Assembly: GCA_001805885.1 (NCBI GenBank)
Contig: MHHC01000049.1
Coordinates: 1 to 5,801 of the forward strand
DNA length: 5,801 nt
Source of the DNA: Omnitrophica WOR_2 bacterium RIFCSPLOWO2_12_FULL_51_24
GTDB lineage: Bacteria; Omnitrophota; Gorgyraeia; Pluralincolimonadales; Pluralincolimonadaceae
Reading direction: 5' to 3'
A model generated the notes under the pieces. It made no database searches, was not told where the DNA came from, and worked only from the letters and a program-made list of their open reading frames with translations. Each line of letters opens with the position of its first letter. Within the stretch, counting starts at the first letter, position 1. The position numbers were made by a program, and so were the translations under genes. Shown here piece by piece: positions 5,481-5,801 of the stretch.

Positions 5481-5801
5481 AGAAGGCCGTTGTAGCTATG
5501 AGCGGCGGCGTCGATTCATCCGTCGCTGCTTTTTTATTGAAAAACCTTCTGGGATATGAGGTCATCGGGATCACGATGCAGCTCTGGTCGAAGGACCTCT
5601 GCGGCAAACACGGAGAGAAGAGCTGCTGTTCGCTTGAGGCGATAGAGGACGCGAGGAGAGTCGCCGCCCAACTCAATATCCCGCATTATGTGATGAATCT
5701 GGAAAAGGATTTCAGCGAGTCCGTCATAGGATATTTCTGCTCCGAATACGAAAAGGGCCGCACGCCGAACCCCTGCGTCGTCTGTAACAGCAGGATAAAA
5801 T
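5477..5801 (+). CDS. mnmA: tRNA-specific 2-thiouridylase MnmA (3' end outside window)
   Basis: MnmA adenylates and thiolates uridine 34 of the Lys, Glu and Gln tRNAs, using ATP and sulfur delivered from a cysteine desulfurase. The visible 108 residues hold the N-terminal PP-loop ATPase: AVVAMSGGVDSSVAA, with SGGVDSS at residues 9-15. ITMQLW follows at 32-37, a CCSLEAIEDARRVA segment begins at C50, and TPNPCVVCNSRIK runs from 96. C103 in this last motif aligns with the catalytic cysteine (E. coli C102, in TPNPD..CN). The start is TTG 5477. The first ATG downstream (5498) would remove the strand that leads into the PP-loop, so TTG is preferred; it forms a four-base TTGA overlap with the lipoprotein gene stop. 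A further cysteine (C100) gives a CxxC pair, a variant common outside enterobacteria, and C42, C50 and C51 are extra. The second catalytic cysteine would lie beyond the window. Confidence 0.94.
   Translation, partial: MKKAVVAMSGGVDSSVAAFLLKNLLGYEVIGITMQLWSKDLCGKHGEKSCCSLEAIEDARRVAAQLNIPHYVMNLEKDFSESVIGYFCSEYEKGRTPNPCVVCNSRIK

Overview
The window is a dense, one-direction run of seven protein genes on the + strand, with no RNA gene, no insertion sequence and no intergenic gap longer than 12 bases. The genes look like ordinary anaerobe housekeeping genes. GC content is moderate, roughly half, and the codon choice is distinctive: isoleucine ATA and arginine AGG are both very common. Together with NfnAB, a redox enzyme of strict anaerobes, and a B12-dependent methyltransferase, this suggests an uncultured anaerobic bacterium. 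An Omnitrophota-like or related lineage is my guess; nothing in the window settles the phylum.

Layout: 1-413 is the 3' end of a B12-binding protein, probably a short-form methionine synthase (metH). 413-1273 is panB (ketopantoate hydroxymethyltransferase) and 1270-2226 is panE (ketopantoate reductase). 2239-3048 and 3048-4406 are nfnA and nfnB, the two subunits of the electron-bifurcating NADH-dependent ferredoxin:NADP+ oxidoreductase. 4407-5480 is an unrecognised lipoprotein with an additional C-terminal membrane helix. 5477-5801 is the 5' end of mnmA (tRNA 2-thiouridylase), cut by the window edge.

Five of the six gene junctions overlap or abut (1 base metH/panB, 4 bases panB/panE, 1 base nfnA/nfnB, 0 bases nfnB/lipoprotein, 4 bases lipoprotein/mnmA), and the sixth has 12 bases. 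This supports one polycistronic transcript with translational coupling. I see no internal promoter or terminator. The first five genes share a plausible metabolic theme. MetH and PanB both draw on folate-bound one-carbon units, PanE consumes NADPH, and NfnAB makes NADPH. The grouping is seen in the sequence; the functional link is inference.

The most unusual structure is a near-perfect 50-base palindrome at 3382-3431, inside nfnB. It is translated in frame as a low-complexity Ser/Pro/Gly/Glu linker between the N-terminal iron-sulfur domain and the first FAD-binding motif. It looks like a dispersed palindromic repeat tolerated inside an essential-looking enzyme. The second item worth attention is the double-anchored lipoprotein. 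I found no evidence of a defence system, mobile element or wholly new pathway.
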